Assembly: GCF_017488845.2 (NCBI RefSeq)
Contig: NZ_CP083370.1
Coordinates: forward strand, 1,054,001 to 1,118,000
Reading direction: 5' to 3'
From: Ensifer canadensis
Lineage (GTDB): Bacteria > Pseudomonadota > Alphaproteobacteria > Rhizobiales > Rhizobiaceae
DNA: 64,000 bases
Positions 20,788-30,456 of the stretch are shown piece after piece. The notes under the pieces are model-generated. The model saw only the letters and a program-made list of their open reading frames with translations. It searched no databases and had not been told where the DNA came from. A program made the translations under genes and the position numbers. Every line of letters starts with the position of its first letter. Positions within the stretch are counted from its first letter, which is position 1.

Positions 20788-21704
20788 GCGGTCACCGACA
20801 GCACCAGCGGGATCGTGAAGAAGGAGACGACGGTCTGAACCGTCGCCACCGCCGCGTAGAGCTCTGCGTCGCCGCCCATCTGTTTGGCGAGCAGATAGCC
20901 GTTCATCGCGGTCGGAACGGCAGCGCCGAGCGCAATGACGCACAACGCATCGCCGCGGATGCCGAGCAGGAAGCTGGCACCCACCATGAACACCGGCATC
21001 GTGATCAGCTTCAGGAAGACTGCCAACATCGCCGATCCACTCGGCTTCAGTGCGTCCGACACCCGCAATCCGGCACCGACCATAACGAGCCCGAGGCTGA
21101 GCGAGGCGCTTGCCAGCATGTCGATGGTCGTCATCACCGGCCCGTAGACAGTTATGCCCATCCGGTTGAACACGATGCCCAGCACCGATGCGACGATTAA
21201 CGGATTGGTAGCGATCTTGGCAAAGAAACGCCGGAAATCCCGGTTGCCGCCCCCGAACCAAACCAGCACGCCGACGTTGTAGAGATTGATCGGGATGATC
21301 ACGAGGGTCATCACCAGCGCCGTCAGCGTCAGCCCGATCGGTCCATAGAGTTTCTGTGCGATCGCCAGTGCCATGAAGCCGTTCCACCGCGTCGCCGTCT
21401 GGAAGACCGAGGTGAAGGAGGCGCCCGAAACCTCTCTGTTTCGAAACAGCGGCCAGAGGAAGAGGACAAAGATCGACATCAGGCTGACACTGCCGATCGT
21501 GGCGATCGCCCTGGCGTCCGCCTTCATGCCGGAAAAATCGGCCTGGGCCAGCGTGGAGAACAAGAGGGCGGGGAAGAGAATGTAATAGCCGAACTGTTCG
21601 AGGCCCAGCCAAAGGTTCTGATCGACCAGCGTCGTGCGTTTCAGCCATGCGCCGAGCAGCACCAGAAGGAAGATGGGAAGGATACTTTCAAAGACGATGA
21701 TCAT
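20769..21704 (-). CDS. AEC family permease (auxin efflux carrier type)
   Basis: The 311-residue membrane protein has about ten hydrophobic segments in two halves, as in the AEC family, with the characteristic N-terminal LLGAWLKR and the internal NLYNVGVLVW. Such carriers export organic anions or related compounds; the substrate is unknown. The gene converges on aidB with a 19-bp overlap of coding ends. Confidence 0.88.
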   Translation of the reverse strand: MIIVFESILPIFLLVLLGAWLKRTTLVDQNLWLGLEQFGYYILFPALLFSTLAQADFSGMKADARAIATIGSVSLMSIFVLFLWPLFRNREVSGASFTSVFQTATRWNGFMALAIAQKLYGPIGLTLTALVMTLVIIPINLYNVGVLVWFGGGNRDFRRFFAKIATNPLIVASVLGIVFNRMGITVYGPVMTTIDMLASASLSLGLVMVGAGLRVSDALKPSGSAMLAVFLKLITMPVFMVGASFLLGIRGDALCVIALGAAVPTAMNGYLLAKQMGGDAELYAAVATVQTVVSFFTIPLVLSVTAYVAAG

Positions 21705-21943
21705 GACGGGGCCTGAGCGGGAGAGGAGCCCACCGTTACTGCATAATCCCTCGAGCCGGAATCAATTTAAGACGAAATCGCGCCGTGCGTTTCAAGCTTT
21801 GCAGCGCCTTGGCGGGTCGGGCTGGCTGCAGTCGGACAGGAGCCTGTGAAAATTAACCTTAACAAGTGGTTTACATTGCGTGACCGCCGGCGAGCGTGGA
21901 CAGTGGTTGGGTAACGCAAAGAGATCCGGAAGGGAGCGGTTCG

Positions 21944-22099
21944 GTGAGAACTGGTCTTTTGATCATCATGATGATGTTTTTCGCCGGACTGGCGCTCGAT
22001 ATCGTGGTTCCCGCAATGGTTCTGCTTGCCTTGGTACTGGCAGACCGCGCGATCTATCCATTGTTCTATCGACGCATATCGGAAAGGGGGGCCGCATGA
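21944..22099 (+). CDS. Small membrane protein (51 aa), GTG start
   Basis: A GTG at 21944 preceded by AAGGGAG at a spacing of seven bases opens a 51-residue reading frame. About residues 3-35 are hydrophobic (LLIIMMMFFAGLALDIVVPAMVLLALVLA), followed by a basic tail ([14 protein letters not shown]). It looks like a one- or two-pass inner membrane protein of unknown function. Its stop overlaps the ATG of the next gene by four bases (ATGA), which strongly supports it as a real, coupled gene despite its size. Confidence 0.7.
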   Translation: MRTGLLIIMMMFFAGLALDIVVPAMVLLALVLADRAIYPLFYRRISERGAA

Positions 22100-22440
22100 A
22101 GTGGTTTCTGATCCTGTGGGCATGCCCCGTCATGTTTTTGGCCGCCTGGTACGGCCTTTCCTACTACGACATGAGCTTCGGATTCTTCATGCTGACGCGC
22201 CAGACCCATGACCTGGTCTTCCAGGTCTACGGCAACGTGCTCGGCATTCCGCCGGAAAGCATTCCGCCGCTCGTCGCCCGCGCCATCATTGTCGACAGCT
22301 TCATCGTTTTCGGCATCATCGCCTTCCGCAAGCGTCGTGAGCTTGCAGTCTGGTATCGCCGCTGCTTTGGTGCAGTGGCCGCTCAGTCGGCCGAAGCGCC
22401 GTCCCTGGCAAGGGACGCCAGCCTGTCGAGCGCCCCTTGA
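22096..22440 (+). CDS. DUF6105 family membrane protein
   Basis: The 114-residue product starts [14 protein letters not shown] and has two predicted membrane helices (about 4-22 and 64-80) with a central [10 protein letters not shown] and a basic end. It matches the DUF6105 pattern of Rhizobiaceae; function unknown. The ATG overlaps the preceding small membrane ORF. The last 58 bp are antiparallel to the end of ruvX. A longer upstream frame was rejected because it would overlap the small ORF entirely. Confidence 0.75.
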   Translation: MKWFLILWACPVMFLAAWYGLSYYDMSFGFFMLTRQTHDLVFQVYGNVLGIPPESIPPLVARAIIVDSFIVFGIIAFRKRRELAVWYRRCFGAVAAQSAEAPSLARDASLSSAP

Positions 22441-22871
22441 AGAATGAAGGATGCGGCAGCCGAGTCGATGCGCTCGGCCCGCTTCTTGCGTGATACGTCC
22501 ATTTCAATCAGCACCCGTTCGGCCGCGACGGTCGAAAGCCGCTCATCCCAGTAGACGAAGGGCAGGGGCGTCTTCTCGACCATGTTTCGCACGAAAGCGC
22601 GGGTCGCCTGACACCGGGGCCCTTCGCTGCCGTCCATGTTGACCGGCAGGCCGATGATAAGGGCCGCAACCCGTTCCTTCTCGGCCACTGCCAGAAGCGT
22701 CACCGCATCGATGCCGAATTTGACCCGCCGGATCACCTCGCGCGGCGTTGCGATCCGGCGTCCAAGGTCGGACACCGAGATGCCGATCGTCTTGGTGCCG
22801 AGATCGAGGCCGGCGATGGCCTGGTTGGGCTGAAGCTGGCTCGCGAGCTCTTCGATGGTCAGAATTGTCAT
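22383..22871 (-). CDS. ruvX: Putative pre-16S rRNA nuclease / Holliday junction resolvase YqgF
   Basis: The 162-residue RNase H-fold protein shows [15 protein letters not shown] (first catalytic Asp near residue 23), [15 protein letters not shown] and the final Asp in [14 protein letters not shown]. The E. coli homologue YqgF matures the 5' end of 16S r[12 protein letters not shown] was taken as the start because it gives the normal family length; the frame continues upstream without family similarity. Its 3' end overlaps the convergent DUF6105 gene. Confidence 0.93.
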   Translation of the reverse strand: MTILTIEELASQLQPNQAIAGLDLGTKTIGISVSDLGRRIATPREVIRRVKFGIDAVTLLAVAEKERVAALIIGLPVNMDGSEGPRCQATRAFVRNMVEKTPLPFVYWDERLSTVAAERVLIEMDVSRKKRAERIDSAAASFILQGALDRLASLARDGASAD

Positions 22872-22953
22872 TTGATTTGCCGATTCGATCTTTGCAGGTG
22901 TTCGATCCGTTCCATATAGCTGGTCCAAGGCGCAAATCATCTGGGAGAATGTC

Positions 22954-23658
22954 ATGAAGATCAAATGGCTCGGCCATTCCGCTTTCCACATCGAAACGGC
23001 AACGTCGAAGATCCTGATCGATCCCTTCTTCACCGGCAACCCGGCCTTCCTCGACAGCGAGCGCAAGGAGGTGACGACCGGGCTCACCCATATTCTGCTG
23101 ACGCACGGTCATGGCGATCATGTCGGCGACACCGTCGCAATCGCCAAGGAAACGGGAGCCGTGGTCGTTGCGAACTTCGATCTCTGCATGTGGCTTGGGC
23201 GCCAGGGCGTTTCGGCGATGGAGCCGGGCAACACCGGCGGCACCATTCATCTCGCCGGCTTTTCCGCCACTTTCGTCAATGCGCTGCATTCTTCGGCACA
23301 GATTACCGAAGACGGCGTTTCGCATTCGCTCGGCAGTGCTAACGGCCTCGTTCTGCATTTCGAGGATGAACCGACGCTCTACCATATGGGCGACACGGAC
23401 ATCTTTTCGGACATGGCTCTGGTAGAGGAATTGCACCAGCCGGAGATCGGCCTCGTTCCAATCGGCGACCGGTTCACCATGGGAGGCGCCGTGGCCGCAC
23501 TTGCCTGCCAGCGCTATTTCAAGTTCTCGACCGCCATTCCCTGCCACTACGGATCCTTCCCGATCATCGATCAGACGCCGGAAAACTTCGTCGTCGGCAT
23601 GGACAGCGCCTCGACCAAAGTGGCAACACCGGCCGTCGGTGGCGTAGTGACCGTCTGA
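22954..23658 (+). CDS. UPF0173 metal-dependent hydrolase
   Basis: The 234-residue protein belongs to the metallo-beta-lactamase fold: [14 protein letters not shown] and the metal-binding [10 protein letters not shown] (His51, His53, Asp55, His56), with later HMGDTD and PCHYG. UPF0173 members are probable metal-dependent hydrolases of unknown substrate. The ATG is preceded by GGGAG. It is followed by gatC 110 bp later on the same strand. Confidence 0.92.
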   Translation: MKIKWLGHSAFHIETATSKILIDPFFTGNPAFLDSERKEVTTGLTHILLTHGHGDHVGDTVAIAKETGAVVVANFDLCMWLGRQGVSAMEPGNTGGTIHLAGFSATFVNALHSSAQITEDGVSHSLGSANGLVLHFEDEPTLYHMGDTDIFSDMALVEELHQPEIGLVPIGDRFTMGGAVAALACQRYFKFSTAIPCHYGSFPIIDQTPENFVVGMDSASTKVATPAVGGVVTV

Positions 23659-23768
23659 CGGCGAAGGCCGTCAGCACCGCGGCAGGCGAGCGATCGGGCG
23701 ATTCCCCCGTTGCGCGCCTCGCCGCGCACCATTATAGCGGGGGAAAGTTCCAGATACCGGAGACGACC

Positions 23769-24056
23769 ATGTCCGTAGACCTTGCCACCGTGAAGCGCGT
23801 CGCGCGCCTCGCCCGCATCGCCGTCAGTGAAGATGAAGCCACGCGAATGGTGGGCGAAATCAACGGCATCCTTGGTTTCGTCGAGCAACTCTCCGAAGTG
23901 AATGTCGATGGCGTAGAACCGATGACGTCGGTGACGCCGATGGACATGAAGAAGCGCCTTGACGTCGTGTCCGATGGCAGCAAGGCCGACGATATCGTTG
24001 CCAATGCTCCCAATACCGATCGCAACTTTTTCCTCGTCCCGAAGGTCGTCGAATAA
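23769..24056 (+). CDS. gatC: Aspartyl/glutamyl-tRNA amidotransferase subunit C
   Basis: The 95-residue protein ([19 protein letters not shown]...[21 protein letters not shown]...PMTSVTP) matches GatC, which wraps around GatA in the GatCAB complex. That complex amidates misacylated Glu-tRNA(Gln) or Asp-tRNA(Asn). GGAG lies just before the ATG. A 19-bp tandem duplication lies between it and gatA. Confidence 0.95.
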   Translation: MSVDLATVKRVARLARIAVSEDEATRMVGEINGILGFVEQLSEVNVDGVEPMTSVTPMDMKKRLDVVSDGSKADDIVANAPNTDRNFFLVPKVVE

Positions 24057-24072
24057 TCCGACCACCTGCCGC

Positions 24073-24110
24073 CCCGGCGTCCCTGATTGCGCCCGGCGTC
24101 CCTGATTGCG
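24073..24110. repeat. 19-bp perfect tandem duplication
   Basis: The unit CCCGGCGTCCCTGATTGCG occurs twice without interruption, at 24073-24091 and 24092-24110, in the gatC-gatA gap. It shifts gatA away from gatC and ends 16 bases before the gatA ATG. Confidence 0.9.
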
Positions 24111-24126
24111 AAAGTCCGATTTCATC

Positions 24127-25608
24127 ATGACCGAACTCACCAGCCTTACGATCGCCGAAGCCCGCACCAAGCTTGTCGCCAAGGAAATCACCGCCGTTGA
24201 ACTGACCGACGCCTATATCGCGGCGATCGATTCCGCCAATGAAGCGATCAATGCCTATATCGCCGTCACGCCGGACAAGGCGCGCGAAATGGCCAAGGCA
24301 TCGGACGCGCGCATCGCGGCCGGCAAGGCCGGCGCGCTCGAAGGCATTCCGCTGGGCATCAAGGATCTGTTCGGTACCGAAGGCGTGCACACGCAGGCCT
24401 GCAGCCACATTCTCGATGGTTTCGCCCCGCGCTACGAATCGACCGTGACCCAGAACCTCTGGAACGACGGCGCCGTGATGCTCGGCAAGCTCAACATGGA
24501 CGAGTTCGCCATGGGCTCCTCCAACGAAACCTCTTACTACGGTGCCGTGAAGAACCCCTGGCGCGCCAAGGGCTCCAACCTCGATCTGGTCCCGGGCGGC
24601 TCGTCGGGCGGCTCGGCCGCTGCCGTCGCCGCGCATCTGTGCGCCGGTGCGACCGCAACCGATACCGGTGGCTCCATCCGTCAGCCGGCCGCCTTCACCG
24701 GCACCGTCGGCATCAAGCCGACCTATGGCCGCTGCTCGCGCTGGGGCGTCGTCGCCTTTGCGTCGTCGCTCGATCAGGCCGGCCCGATTGCCCGTGACGT
24801 GCGCGACGCCGCGATCCTTCTGAAGTCGATGGCAAGCGTCGACGCCAAGGACACGACCTCCGTCGATCTGCCGGTGCCGAACTACGAAGCTTCGATCGGA
24901 CAGTCGATCAAGGGCATGAAGATCGGTATTCCGCGCGAATACCGGGTAGACGGCATGCCGGAAGAGATCGAAGCCCTGTGGCAGCAGGGTATCGCCTGGC
25001 TTAAGGATGCCGGTGCCGAGATCGTCGACATCACGCTTCCGCACACCAAATACGCGCTGCCGGCTTACTACATCGTCGCTCCGGCCGAAGCGTCTTCGAA
25101 TCTTGCCCGCTACGATGGCGTCCGCTACGGCCTGCGCGTCGACGGCAAGGACATCGTCGACATGTACGAGAAGACCCGCGCAGCCGGCTTCGGCCAGGAG
25201 GTCAAGCGCCGCATCATGATCGGCACCTATGTGCTTTCTGCCGGCTATTACGACGCCTACTACCTGCGCGCCCAGAAGGTTCGCACGTTGATCAAGCGCG
25301 ACTTTGAACTCGCTTTCCATGCGGGCGTCGACGCGATCCTGACGCCGGCGACACCGTCCTCCGCGTTCGGCATCGCCGACGAGGATCTCGCATCGGATCC
25401 GGTCAAGATGTACCTCAACGACATCTTTACGGTGACGGTCAACATGGCCGGCCTGCCGGGCATCGCCGTTCCCGGCGGCGTCGATCACAAGGGCCTGCCG
25501 CTTGGTCTGCAACTGATCGGCAAGCCGTTCGAGGAAGAGACCCTCTTCAAGACCGCCCATGTGATCGAGCAGGCAGCCGGTCGTTTCGCGCCCACCAAGT
25601 GGTGGTAA
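24127..25608 (+). CDS. gatA: Aspartyl/glutamyl-tRNA amidotransferase subunit A
   Basis: The 493-residue amidase carries the Ser-cisSer-Lys triad: Lys79 in GIPLGIKD, Ser158 in PGGSSGGS and Ser182 in [10 protein letters not shown]. GatA hydrolyses glutamine and passes ammonia to GatB for transamidation. The start MTELTS was chosen over an upstream in-frame codon because it matches the family. A hairpin follows the stop. gatB is encoded about 1.6 kb downstream on the same strand. Confidence 0.97.
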   Translation: MTELTSLTIAEARTKLVAKEITAVELTDAYIAAIDSANEAINAYIAVTPDKAREMAKASDARIAAGKAGALEGIPLGIKDLFGTEGVHTQACSHILDGFAPRYESTVTQNLWNDGAVMLGKLNMDEFAMGSSNETSYYGAVKNPWRAKGSNLDLVPGGSSGGSAAAVAAHLCAGATATDTGGSIRQPAAFTGTVGIKPTYGRCSRWGVVAFASSLDQAGPIARDVRDAAILLKSMASVDAKDTTSVDLPVPNYEASIGQSIKGMKIGIPREYRVDGMPEEIEALWQQGIAWLKDAGAEIVDITLPHTKYALPAYYIVAPAEASSNLARYDGVRYGLRVDGKDIVDMYEKTRAAGFGQEVKRRIMIGTYVLSAGYYDAYYLRAQKVRTLIKRDFELAFHAGVDAILTPATPSSAFGIADEDLASDPVKMYLNDIFTVTVNMAGLPGIAVPGGVDHKGLPLGLQLIGKPFEEETLFKTAHVIEQAAGRFAPTKWW

Positions 25609-25616
25609 AACGCTAA

Positions 25617-25645
25617 CGGCGCAGCACCGCAAGCGTGCTGCGCCG
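25617..25645 (+). terminator. Terminator-like hairpin after gatA
   Basis: CGGCGCAGCAC and GTGCTGCGCCG form an 11-bp stem with a seven-base loop, 8 bp after the gatA stop. No T-run follows, so it may stabilise the transcript end rather than terminate. Confidence 0.55.
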
Positions 25646-25735
25646 CGATCGCCGCGACTGGTGTGTCAGCCAGCGTCCTTGACGCGTCACACATGACGCG
25701 CGACGCTTCAGTGACGCGGAGAGGGGGGCCGCGCC

Positions 25736-26239
25736 ATGCCCGTGATCCGTCATGCTCGAGAGGATGAGGTTGGTGCTCTCACGGCCGTAGGCCTTCGCGC
25801 CTGGGAAGGGGCGATTGTCGGCCTTGCCGATGTCGGTCGGATGAGGCGCCTGGCGGAGAACGCCTTTGGCGATTTTCTTGCCAATCATTGGCTCTCCGTT
25901 TCGCTGATCGAAGTTGATGGCCGGCCGCGTGGCTGGGCCGCTCGCGAGAACTTCGACGAGATGATCTCCGATCTGTGGATCGAGCCGGAAGCCCAGAGGC
26001 GGGGGCTCGGCGGTCGTCTGCTCGCCGACATTGAGCTTCGCATCTCAAACGACGGCTTCGACGCAGCGAAAACCAAGACGCACGCCAAGAACACAGCAGC
26101 CATCGGCTTCTTCCGCAAACACGGCTACGGGGTCACCTGGCTGTCGACCTCCTATGCGCCCAAGCTTGATCGCGATGTCGAGTACATCGGGCTGGGCAAG
26201 CCGCTTGCTGTTACCGATCTCGGCCTTTACGGCCGCTAG
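25736..26239 (+). CDS. GNAT family N-acetyltransferase
   Basis: The 167-residue protein has the acetyl-CoA binding signature PEAQRRGLGGRLL (Q/RxxGxG/A) followed by KNTAAIGFFRKHGYG. The substrate is not predictable from sequence. The ATG is preceded by a purine-rich GAGAGGGG stretch. It converges on a YjhX-like gene; in E. coli the YjhX toxin is neutralised by a neighbouring GNAT protein, YjhQ, so a functional link is possible but unproven. Confidence 0.85.
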   Translation: MPVIRHAREDEVGALTAVGLRAWEGAIVGLADVGRMRRLAENAFGDFLANHWLSVSLIEVDGRPRGWAARENFDEMISDLWIEPEAQRRGLGGRLLADIELRISNDGFDAAKTKTHAKNTAAIGFFRKHGYGVTWLSTSYAPKLDRDVEYIGLGKPLAVTDLGLYGR

Positions 26240-26290
26240 GTGATAAGAGATACGATCCCTAATCGCGGCATACCGTAAGGGCTGGAGAAA

Positions 26291-26311
26291 ATGCCGGGCG
26301 ATACCCGGCAT
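26291..26311 (-). terminator. Terminator between GNAT gene and yjhX
   Basis: ATGCCGGG and CCCGGCAT form a stem with a five-base loop, followed by TTTT on the minus strand. It therefore serves the yjhX-like gene and possibly both convergent genes. Confidence 0.65.
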
Positions 26312-26328
26312 CCTCATGGTTTCGCCGA

Positions 26329-26583
26329 TCAGCGATTGTTGAGTTCCGACCGGACCAGGCGCAAGCCCCGCTCGGTGATGCGATAGGGTTTGCCGGCCGA
26401 TGACGAGATCGCTTTCTTGCGCTTCAGCTTGCGGAAGAGTTCGAGGTCGAAGCCCGGATAGACCCATCCGTCGCGCGTGAAGCATCTGATGTCGATGATC
26501 GTCTTGTCGTCGCGGGTAATTTCGATACGGCCGCCTTGGGCCAAATGATGAAGAATGCGCTGCTCAGCGCGTGAGATATCCAT
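26329..26583 (-). CDS. yjhX: YjhX family protein (UPF0386), possible topoisomerase I inhibitor
   Basis: The 84-residue product aligns by eye end to end with E. coli YjhX: SRAEQRILHHLAQGGRI, CFTRDG, FRKLKRKKAI, GKPYRITERGL and the terminal NNR. E. coli YjhX (TopAI) is described as a toxin that inhibits topoisomerase I, with YjhQ as antitoxin. In this window a GNAT gene lies next door but convergent, and topA is also present. Whether the rhizobial copy is toxic is unknown; homologues are common as stand-alone chromosomal genes. Confidence 0.85.
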   Translation of the reverse strand: MDISRAEQRILHHLAQGGRIEITRDDKTIIDIRCFTRDGWVYPGFDLELFRKLKRKKAISSSAGKPYRITERGLRLVRSELNNR

Positions 26584-26756
26584 ATCTGAATGTTCCGGAA
26601 TAGCGTTCGTGAGAACGCAGAAAAACGTTCCGCAAATCTTGGGAAAAGCGGGGTTACGTTTCCGGCCCGTGCGCGCAATCTATGAGAAAGCGGGCAGGGG
26701 CCCTTACCGGGACTCAGACGATGTGAACATCAAAACTCCATTCGAACGAACGCTTC

Positions 26757-27068
26757 CTAGAAGAGACCGACGAAAGCGTCAATATATCCGCTCGCAAAGA
26801 TTGCGCAGGCAACCGCCACAATCATCTGGAACAGGACGATCAGAATGAGATGTGTTCGAAACGGCTCCTTGCGTGTCTTGTGCCTGAAGACCTGGCGACC
26901 GGCCATCGCACCGATGCTGCCGCCGAAAAATGCCGATTGCAGCAACGTCCGCTCGCTGATGCGGCGCCAGCCTGATCGCGCCGCGTGCTTGTCGTACCAG
27001 AATTGGCAGAAGCTCGTGATGTTGATCGCGACAAGGAAACACAGGAGACTGGCAGCGGTGAGGGCCAT
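26757..27068 (-). CDS. DUF1294 family membrane protein
   Basis: The 103-residue protein shows the DUF1294 pattern: an N-terminal hydrophobic helix, FWYDKHAARSGWRRISERTLL, FFGGSIGAMAGRQVFRHKTRKEPFR and a second hydrophobic helix near the C-terminus. Function is unknown. ATG at 27068 is used, with AAGG five bases upstream; a GTG two codons earlier is an alternative. It is divergent from gatB. Confidence 0.85.
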   Translation of the reverse strand: MALTAASLLCFLVAINITSFCQFWYDKHAARSGWRRISERTLLQSAFFGGSIGAMAGRQVFRHKTRKEPFRTHLILIVLFQMIVAVACAIFASGYIDAFVGLF

Positions 27069-27217
27069 GTCCACCTTTTGCCATAGCGACCGCTAAGCGG
27101 CGGTTAAACCGTGCGCCACGTCATCGCGGGGCGGCTGATCGCGCCTAACAACTTGCACCATTGCGGCAATTGCTCTACCGAGAAACCAAGAATTCAGGCT
27201 TCAAAGAAGAGCATGAT

Positions 27218-28720
27218 ATGAGCATTGTCGACGTCCGCACTCCCGATTCCAAACGCTTCATCCCTGGCGCCACTGGCGACTGGGAGGTTATCATCGGCAT
27301 GGAGGTCCATGCCCAGGTGCTTTCCAATTCGAAGCTGTTCTCGGGTGCATCGACCGAATTCGGCAAGCCGGCGAACGCCAACGTGTCGCTTGTCGATGCG
27401 GCCATGCCTGGCATGCTGCCCGTCATCAACGAGGAATGCGTCAGGCAGGCGGTCCGCACCGGCCTCGGTCTCAAGGCCGTGATCAACAACCGCTCGATCT
27501 TCGACCGCAAAAACTACTTCTATCCCGACCTGCCGCAGGGCTATCAGATCTCGCAGTTCAAGGATCCGATCGTCGGCGAAGGCAAGATCATCATTTCCGT
27601 CGGGCCTGATCGCCAGGGCCAGTTCGAAGACGTCGAGATCGGCATCGAGCGCCTGCATCTCGAGCAGGATGCCGGCAAGTCGATGCACGACCAGCATCCG
27701 TCGATGTCCTATGTCGACCTCAACCGCTCCGGCGTGGCGCTGATGGAAATCGTCTCAAAGCCCGACATGCGGTCGTCCGACGAGGCCAAGGCCTACATGA
27801 CCAAGCTGCGTTCGATCGTGCGATACCTCGGCACCTGTGACGGCAACATGGACGAAGGTTCGATGCGCGCCGACGTCAACGTTTCGGTCCGTCGCCCCGG
27901 CGAAGGTTTTGGCACGCGCTGCGAAATCAAGAACGTCAACTCCATCCGCTTCATCGGTCAGGCGATCGAATATGAAGCGCGCCGTCAGATCGGAATTCTG
28001 GAAGACGGCGGCTCTATCGACCAGGAAACGCGCCTGTTCGACCCGAACAAGGGCGAGACACGCTCCATGCGGTCCAAGGAAGACGCGCACGACTATCGCT
28101 ACTTCCCGGACCCGGACCTGCTGCCGCTCGAATTCGACCAGGCCTTCGTCGATGCGCTGAAAGCCGACCTGCCGGAACTGCCTGACGACAAGAAGGAACG
28201 CTTTGTCAGCGCCATGGGCCTGTCGGTCTATGACGCCTCGGTGCTCGTTTCCGAAAAGTCGATTGCCGACTATTTCGAGGCTGTGGCCGAAGGCCGTGAC
28301 GGCAAGATCGCTGCAAACTGGGTCATCAACGACTTGCTCGGCGCCTTGAACAAAGCCGGCAAAGCTATTGAAGAGACTCCGGTTTCCCCTGCCCAGCTCG
28401 GCGGCATCATCGATCTCATCAAGGCGGAGACGATTTCCGGCAAGATCGCCAAGGACCTCTTCGAAATCGTCTGGAACGAAGGCGGAAATCCTGCCGAGAT
28501 CGTTGAAGCGCGTGGCATGAAGCAGGTAACAGACACCGGCGCCATCGAGAAGGCGGTCGACGAGATCATCGCCGCCAACCCGGACCAGGTTGCCAAGGTG
28601 CAGGCAAAGCCTTCGCTCGCTGGCTGGTTCGTCGGCCAGGTGATGAAGTCGACCGGCGGCAAGGCTAATCCGCAGGCCGTTCAGGCACTGGTCAAGGCCA
28701 AGCTCGGCATCGAGGAATAA
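27218..28720 (+). CDS. gatB: Aspartyl/glutamyl-tRNA amidotransferase subunit B
   Basis: The 500-residue protein has the GatB signature ([56 protein letters not shown]) and a C-terminal YqeY-like helical domain. It phosphorylates and transamidates Glu-tRNA(Gln) or Asp-tRNA(Asn). [10 protein letters not shown] is preferred as the start. A GNAT gene follows 3 bp after its stop. Confidence 0.97.
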   Translation: MSIVDVRTPDSKRFIPGATGDWEVIIGMEVHAQVLSNSKLFSGASTEFGKPANANVSLVDAAMPGMLPVINEECVRQAVRTGLGLKAVINNRSIFDRKNYFYPDLPQGYQISQFKDPIVGEGKIIISVGPDRQGQFEDVEIGIERLHLEQDAGKSMHDQHPSMSYVDLNRSGVALMEIVSKPDMRSSDEAKAYMTKLRSIVRYLGTCDGNMDEGSMRADVNVSVRRPGEGFGTRCEIKNVNSIRFIGQAIEYEARRQIGILEDGGSIDQETRLFDPNKGETRSMRSKEDAHDYRYFPDPDLLPLEFDQAFVDALKADLPELPDDKKERFVSAMGLSVYDASVLVSEKSIADYFEAVAEGRDGKIAANWVINDLLGALNKAGKAIEETPVSPAQLGGIIDLIKAETISGKIAKDLFEIVWNEGGNPAEIVEARGMKQVTDTGAIEKAVDEIIAANPDQVAKVQAKPSLAGWFVGQVMKSTGGKANPQAVQALVKAKLGIEE

Positions 28721-28723
28721 ACG

Positions 28724-29221
28724 ATGTTCTTCGTCCGCACGGCGAGCGAGCGCGATCTGGAAAAGGTTCGCGCGCTGCTCGTCGAGACGTGGCACGCGAC
28801 CTATGACACCTTCTATGGCGTCGAGAAGGTCAACGAACTGACGGGCCGCTGGCATTCGCTACCGGCGCTCAAGGTCCGGCTAGAGCGCAAGGACGCGGAA
28901 TTCCTGGTTGCCGACGATGGTCGCAGCATTGGCGGCATGGGCTATGCGTCCATGTCAGATACGTTGAAGAAGACCGTGGTGCTCCACCAGCTTTACGTCC
29001 TGCCGAAACTGCAGAGGCAGGGCATCGGCCGCGACATTTTCGCCGAACTCGAAACCTGCTTCCCGGATGCCGAGCGCATGCGGGTCGAGGTCGAGCCGCA
29101 GAACCTTCATGCCCTCGCATTCTACCGGACTCACGGCTTTTCCGAAGTCGGTCAAACCAGCGATTGCGGCGACGACCAGTCGGGGCTTCTGGCACTCATC
29201 CTCGAAAAACCGTTGGTCTGA
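28724..29221 (+). CDS. GNAT family N-acetyltransferase
   Basis: The 165-residue protein contains the acetyl-CoA loop LPKLQRQGIGRDIF and the C-terminal NLHALAFYRTHGF, both typical of GNAT enzymes. It starts three bases after the gatB stop, so it is almost certainly co-transcribed and perhaps translationally coupled with gatB. The substrate is unknown. Confidence 0.9.
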   Translation: MFFVRTASERDLEKVRALLVETWHATYDTFYGVEKVNELTGRWHSLPALKVRLERKDAEFLVADDGRSIGGMGYASMSDTLKKTVVLHQLYVLPKLQRQGIGRDIFAELETCFPDAERMRVEVEPQNLHALAFYRTHGFSEVGQTSDCGDDQSGLLALILEKPLV

Positions 29222-29354
29222 CGCCGTCGTTCCTCTGAGGTTAGCGGCCGTCGCCTTCCTCCGGGGAAGATCGCGCGGTTAGGGTTGGCTGTCGCGAAAC
29301 GCTAGCCTTCTGATGATTGATGCTCGGTGCTGATGGTGACGCCCGGAGGAAAAC

Positions 29355-29825
29355 ATGCACGCGCTGACTGACTTGGATATCCGCAAGGCCGAGCGGGCTG
29401 ATCTACCGGCGATCATCGCGCTCTTTGCCGCCGACGACGTTGGCGGACACGGTGACACGGTCGAGCCGGAGGCTTTCGACGACTATCTCGCGGCCTTCGC
29501 GCGCATCGAGGCATCACCGCTTCAAACCCTTTATGTCGCCCGCCTCGGTGAAGAAGTGGTCGGCACTTTCCAGGCAACATTATTGACCTCGCTTCCTGGA
29601 CGCGGCCGGCCAAGACTGCTGATCGAGGCCGTGCAAACCCGTAAAGACATGCGCGGCCGTGGCATAGGCGCACGCATGATACGTCATGCGATCGAGCGTG
29701 CGCGCGAGGAGGGGGCAGCAAAGGTCCAGCTCTCCTCTAATGCGACGCGCACCGACGCGCATCGCTTCTACGAACGTCTCGGTTTTGTACGCAGCCATTT
29801 CGGGTTCCACATGCCGCTGAAATGA
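29355..29825 (+). CDS. GNAT family N-acetyltransferase
   Basis: The 156-residue product has MRGRGIGARMIRHAI as acetyl-CoA loop and DAHRFYERLGFVRSHFGFHM near the end, a layout common in small GNAT enzymes. A good GGAGG lies just upstream of the ATG. It is the third GNAT gene within 4 kb but is not closely similar to the other two. Confidence 0.88.
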   Translation: MHALTDLDIRKAERADLPAIIALFAADDVGGHGDTVEPEAFDDYLAAFARIEASPLQTLYVARLGEEVVGTFQATLLTSLPGRGRPRLLIEAVQTRKDMRGRGIGARMIRHAIERAREEGAAKVQLSSNATRTDAHRFYERLGFVRSHFGFHMPLK

Positions 29826-29933
29826 CTGTGTTTGCCTCGGAATCACTGGACAAGCCTGGAGTGGCGGGGCATAAGCGGGGACATAGTTTTGGTATCCGGC
29901 CGCCTTCCCAACGGTCGGTTGAGGACGGCATCC

Positions 29934-30329
29934 ATGAAGCTCCTGCTGCAGATTTTCACCTGGTGGAACCAACAGACGATCGGAACGCGGTTTCATACCT
30001 GGCGTAACGGTCAACGTGTCGGCGAAGACGAGCTCGGCAACGTCTATTATCAGGGCGGTAAGGACTCCGAAGGCCGGACGCGCCGTTGGGTGATTTACAA
30101 CGGTTATGCCGAAGCCTCTGCTATTCCGGCCGGCTGGCACGGCTGGATGCATCACCGCACCGACGTTTCGCCGGCTGACGAAAAATACGTCGCTCGCGAG
30201 TGGCAGAAGCCACATCGTCCGAACCCGACTGGTACGGCCAACGCTTACCGGCCGCAGGGTTCGATCGCCGGTACCGGTGCGCGTCCGCGCGTAACGGGTG
30301 ATTATGACGCCTGGACGCCGGGCTCCTGA
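29934..30329 (+). CDS. NADH dehydrogenase accessory subunit, NDUFA12/B17.2 type
   Basis: The 131-residue protein begins MKLLLQIFTWWNQQTIGTRF and contains GEDELGNVYYQ, RRWVIYNG and GWHGWMHHRTD, the hallmark of the NDUFA12 family shared by alphaproteobacteria and mitochondria. It is a peripheral subunit of complex I in these organisms. The ATG at 29934 was chosen over an earlier in-frame codon, because the family begins there. It lies beside the DUF2155 gene as in other rhizobia. Confidence 0.92.
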   Translation: MKLLLQIFTWWNQQTIGTRFHTWRNGQRVGEDELGNVYYQGGKDSEGRTRRWVIYNGYAEASAIPAGWHGWMHHRTDVSPADEKYVAREWQKPHRPNPTGTANAYRPQGSIAGTGARPRVTGDYDAWTPGS

Positions 30330-30456
30330 GACGCTTGTCGTCGGACAAGGCGCGCCGCCCGCGAAATGGTCCGATGACCACGGGGCGGCCACATTTCATG
30401 TTTAGCGCCTGATATCCATCAACGGTGAATGCGAAGCGCGCGGGAGACAGGCGGGA

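Noticed and set aside
19081..21648. 855-codon minus-strand frame spanning aidB and the AEC gene
   Set aside because: It covers two well-supported genes in another frame and resembles no protein.
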